From the NCBI GenBank assembly GCA_020052115.1, contig JAGVPR010000218.1, forward strand, positions 1-6,718: a stretch of DNA of 6,718 bases, in the 5' to 3' direction. Of the stretch, positions 6,470 to 6,718 are shown piece by piece. The DNA is from Candidatus Eiseniibacteriota bacterium (lineage in GTDB: Bacteria; Eisenbacteria; RBG-16-71-46; JAGVPR01). A program made the position numbers and the translations under genes. Within the stretch, counting starts at the first letter, position 1, and every line of letters begins with the position of its first letter. A model generated the notes under the pieces. It was not told the DNA's origin and did not search any database. It was given only the letters and a program-made list of their open reading frames with translations.

Positions 6470-6498
6470 AGCCTATCAGAGGCCTGCACGAAGGTCAA
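6470..6498 (-). promoter_or_regulatory. Putative sigma70-type promoter of the wbp operon
   Basis: On the minus strand TTGACC (6493-6498) is followed by exactly 17 bases and TAGGCT (6470-6475). The -35 box matches five of six consensus bases; the -10 box matches three of six, including the T, A and final T that matter most. Transcription would begin near 6463, leaving a leader of about 43 bases before the dehydrogenase ATG. It sits in the only non-coding gap upstream of the operon, after the DUF92 stop. GAGGCCT lies in the spacer and again at 6515-6522. High-GC genomes of unknown phylum may use other consensus sequences, so confidence is moderate. Confidence 0.45.
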
Positions 6499-6520
6499 CG
6501 CGGCGGGCTGCGCGGAGGCC

Positions 6521-6718
6521 TCAGGAGATCGCGTAGATCGTCATCGCCACCGCGGCGCCGATGAGCGTGTTCATCGCATTGAGGAGTTGATGCCCCGGCG
6601 GCCGGCCGCCCCATGCAACGATCACGCTCTCGGCGAGGTTTCCCGCGAGCCCGCCGAGCGCGACGGCGACGAGACCCCGGCCGTCCAGGAGTCCGACGAG
6701 CCGGCCCAGCGCGGCGAG
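6521..6718 (-). CDS. DUF92-family (TIGR00297-type) integral membrane protein, C-terminal fragment
   Basis: The last 65 codons of a gene that enters from the right edge and stops at TGA 6521-6523. The fragment has two hydrophobic stretches (around residues 17-36 and 46-64) separated by a polar turn, GGRPPGHQ. The sequence GGLAGNLAES followed by NAMNTLIGAAVA fits the C-terminal end of DUF92 proteins, in which a G-x-x-x-S/N-L-x-[ED]-S helix and an N-x-x-N-T helix close the membrane domain. This family includes the plant phytyl-phosphate kinase VTE6; bacterial members are mostly uncharacterised. The gene ends about 100 bases before the dehydrogenase start and shares its strand, but the promoter-like sequence in the gap suggests separate expression. 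With only the tail visible the family call is fairly good but not certain. Confidence 0.65.
   Translation of the reverse strand, partial: LAALGRLVGLLDGRGLVAVALGGLAGNLAESVIVAWGGRPPGHQLLNAMNTLIGAAVAMTIYAIS

Noticed and set aside
6421..6498. N-terminal extension of the dehydrogenase to an ATG at 6498
   Set aside because: It overlaps the -35 and -10 candidates, has no conserved sequence, and known WbpA proteins begin close to the GLGYVGLP motif, as the 6420 start does.
1..6718. CRISPR arrays, tRNA or rRNA genes, insertion sequences, attachment sites
   Set aside because: I saw no evenly spaced direct repeats, no tRNA- or rRNA-like stretch, no transposase motif and no flanking inverted repeats; almost all of the window is coding.

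Overview
The window is GC-rich (roughly two thirds G+C by eye), and every convincing gene lies on the minus strand. It carries a sugar-nucleotide operon of the type that makes precursors for O-antigen, capsule or glycoprotein glycans. A PorV/PorQ-family outer-membrane beta-barrel gene lies downstream and the tail of a DUF92 membrane-protein gene lies upstream. The PorV-type protein points to the FCB superphylum. The high GC suggests a Gemmatimonadota- or Eisenbacteria-like lineage rather than a low-GC Bacteroidetes, but that placement is inference.

Layout in the direction of transcription, from high to low coordinates: the C-terminal 65 residues of a DUF92 protein (6521 to the window edge); a short gap with a plausible sigma70-type promoter (6470-6498); a WbpA-type UDP-GlcNAc 6-dehydrogenase (5119-6420); a WbpP-like nucleotide-sugar 4-epimerase with a forced TTG start (4120-5079); a WbpB/WlbA-type Gfo/Idh/MocA oxidoreductase with a GTG start that overlaps the epimerase stop (3110-4123); a WbpD-like left-handed beta-helix N-acetyltransferase of unusual length (2310-3065); and a WbpE-type PLP aminotransferase (1181-2296). 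A strong intrinsic terminator (1066-1112) closes the operon. After about 130 bases comes the PorV-type barrel gene, which starts with TTG at 934 and runs off the left edge, probably only a few codons short of its end.

Together WbpA, WbpB, WbpE and WbpD form the complete known route UDP-GlcNAc to UDP-GlcNAcA, to the 3-keto acid, to the 3-amino acid, to UDP-2,3-diacetamido-2,3-dideoxy-glucuronic acid. The C2-epimerase WbpI is not in the window. The embedded 4-epimerase suggests either a galacto-configured product or a second sugar for the same glycan.

The most interesting point is the neighbourhood of this pathway and a PorV-family protein. In Bacteroidetes the Wbp pathway supplies the linking sugar for type IX secretion cargo, and PorV is the cargo shuttle. 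Whether that link holds here cannot be decided from this window.
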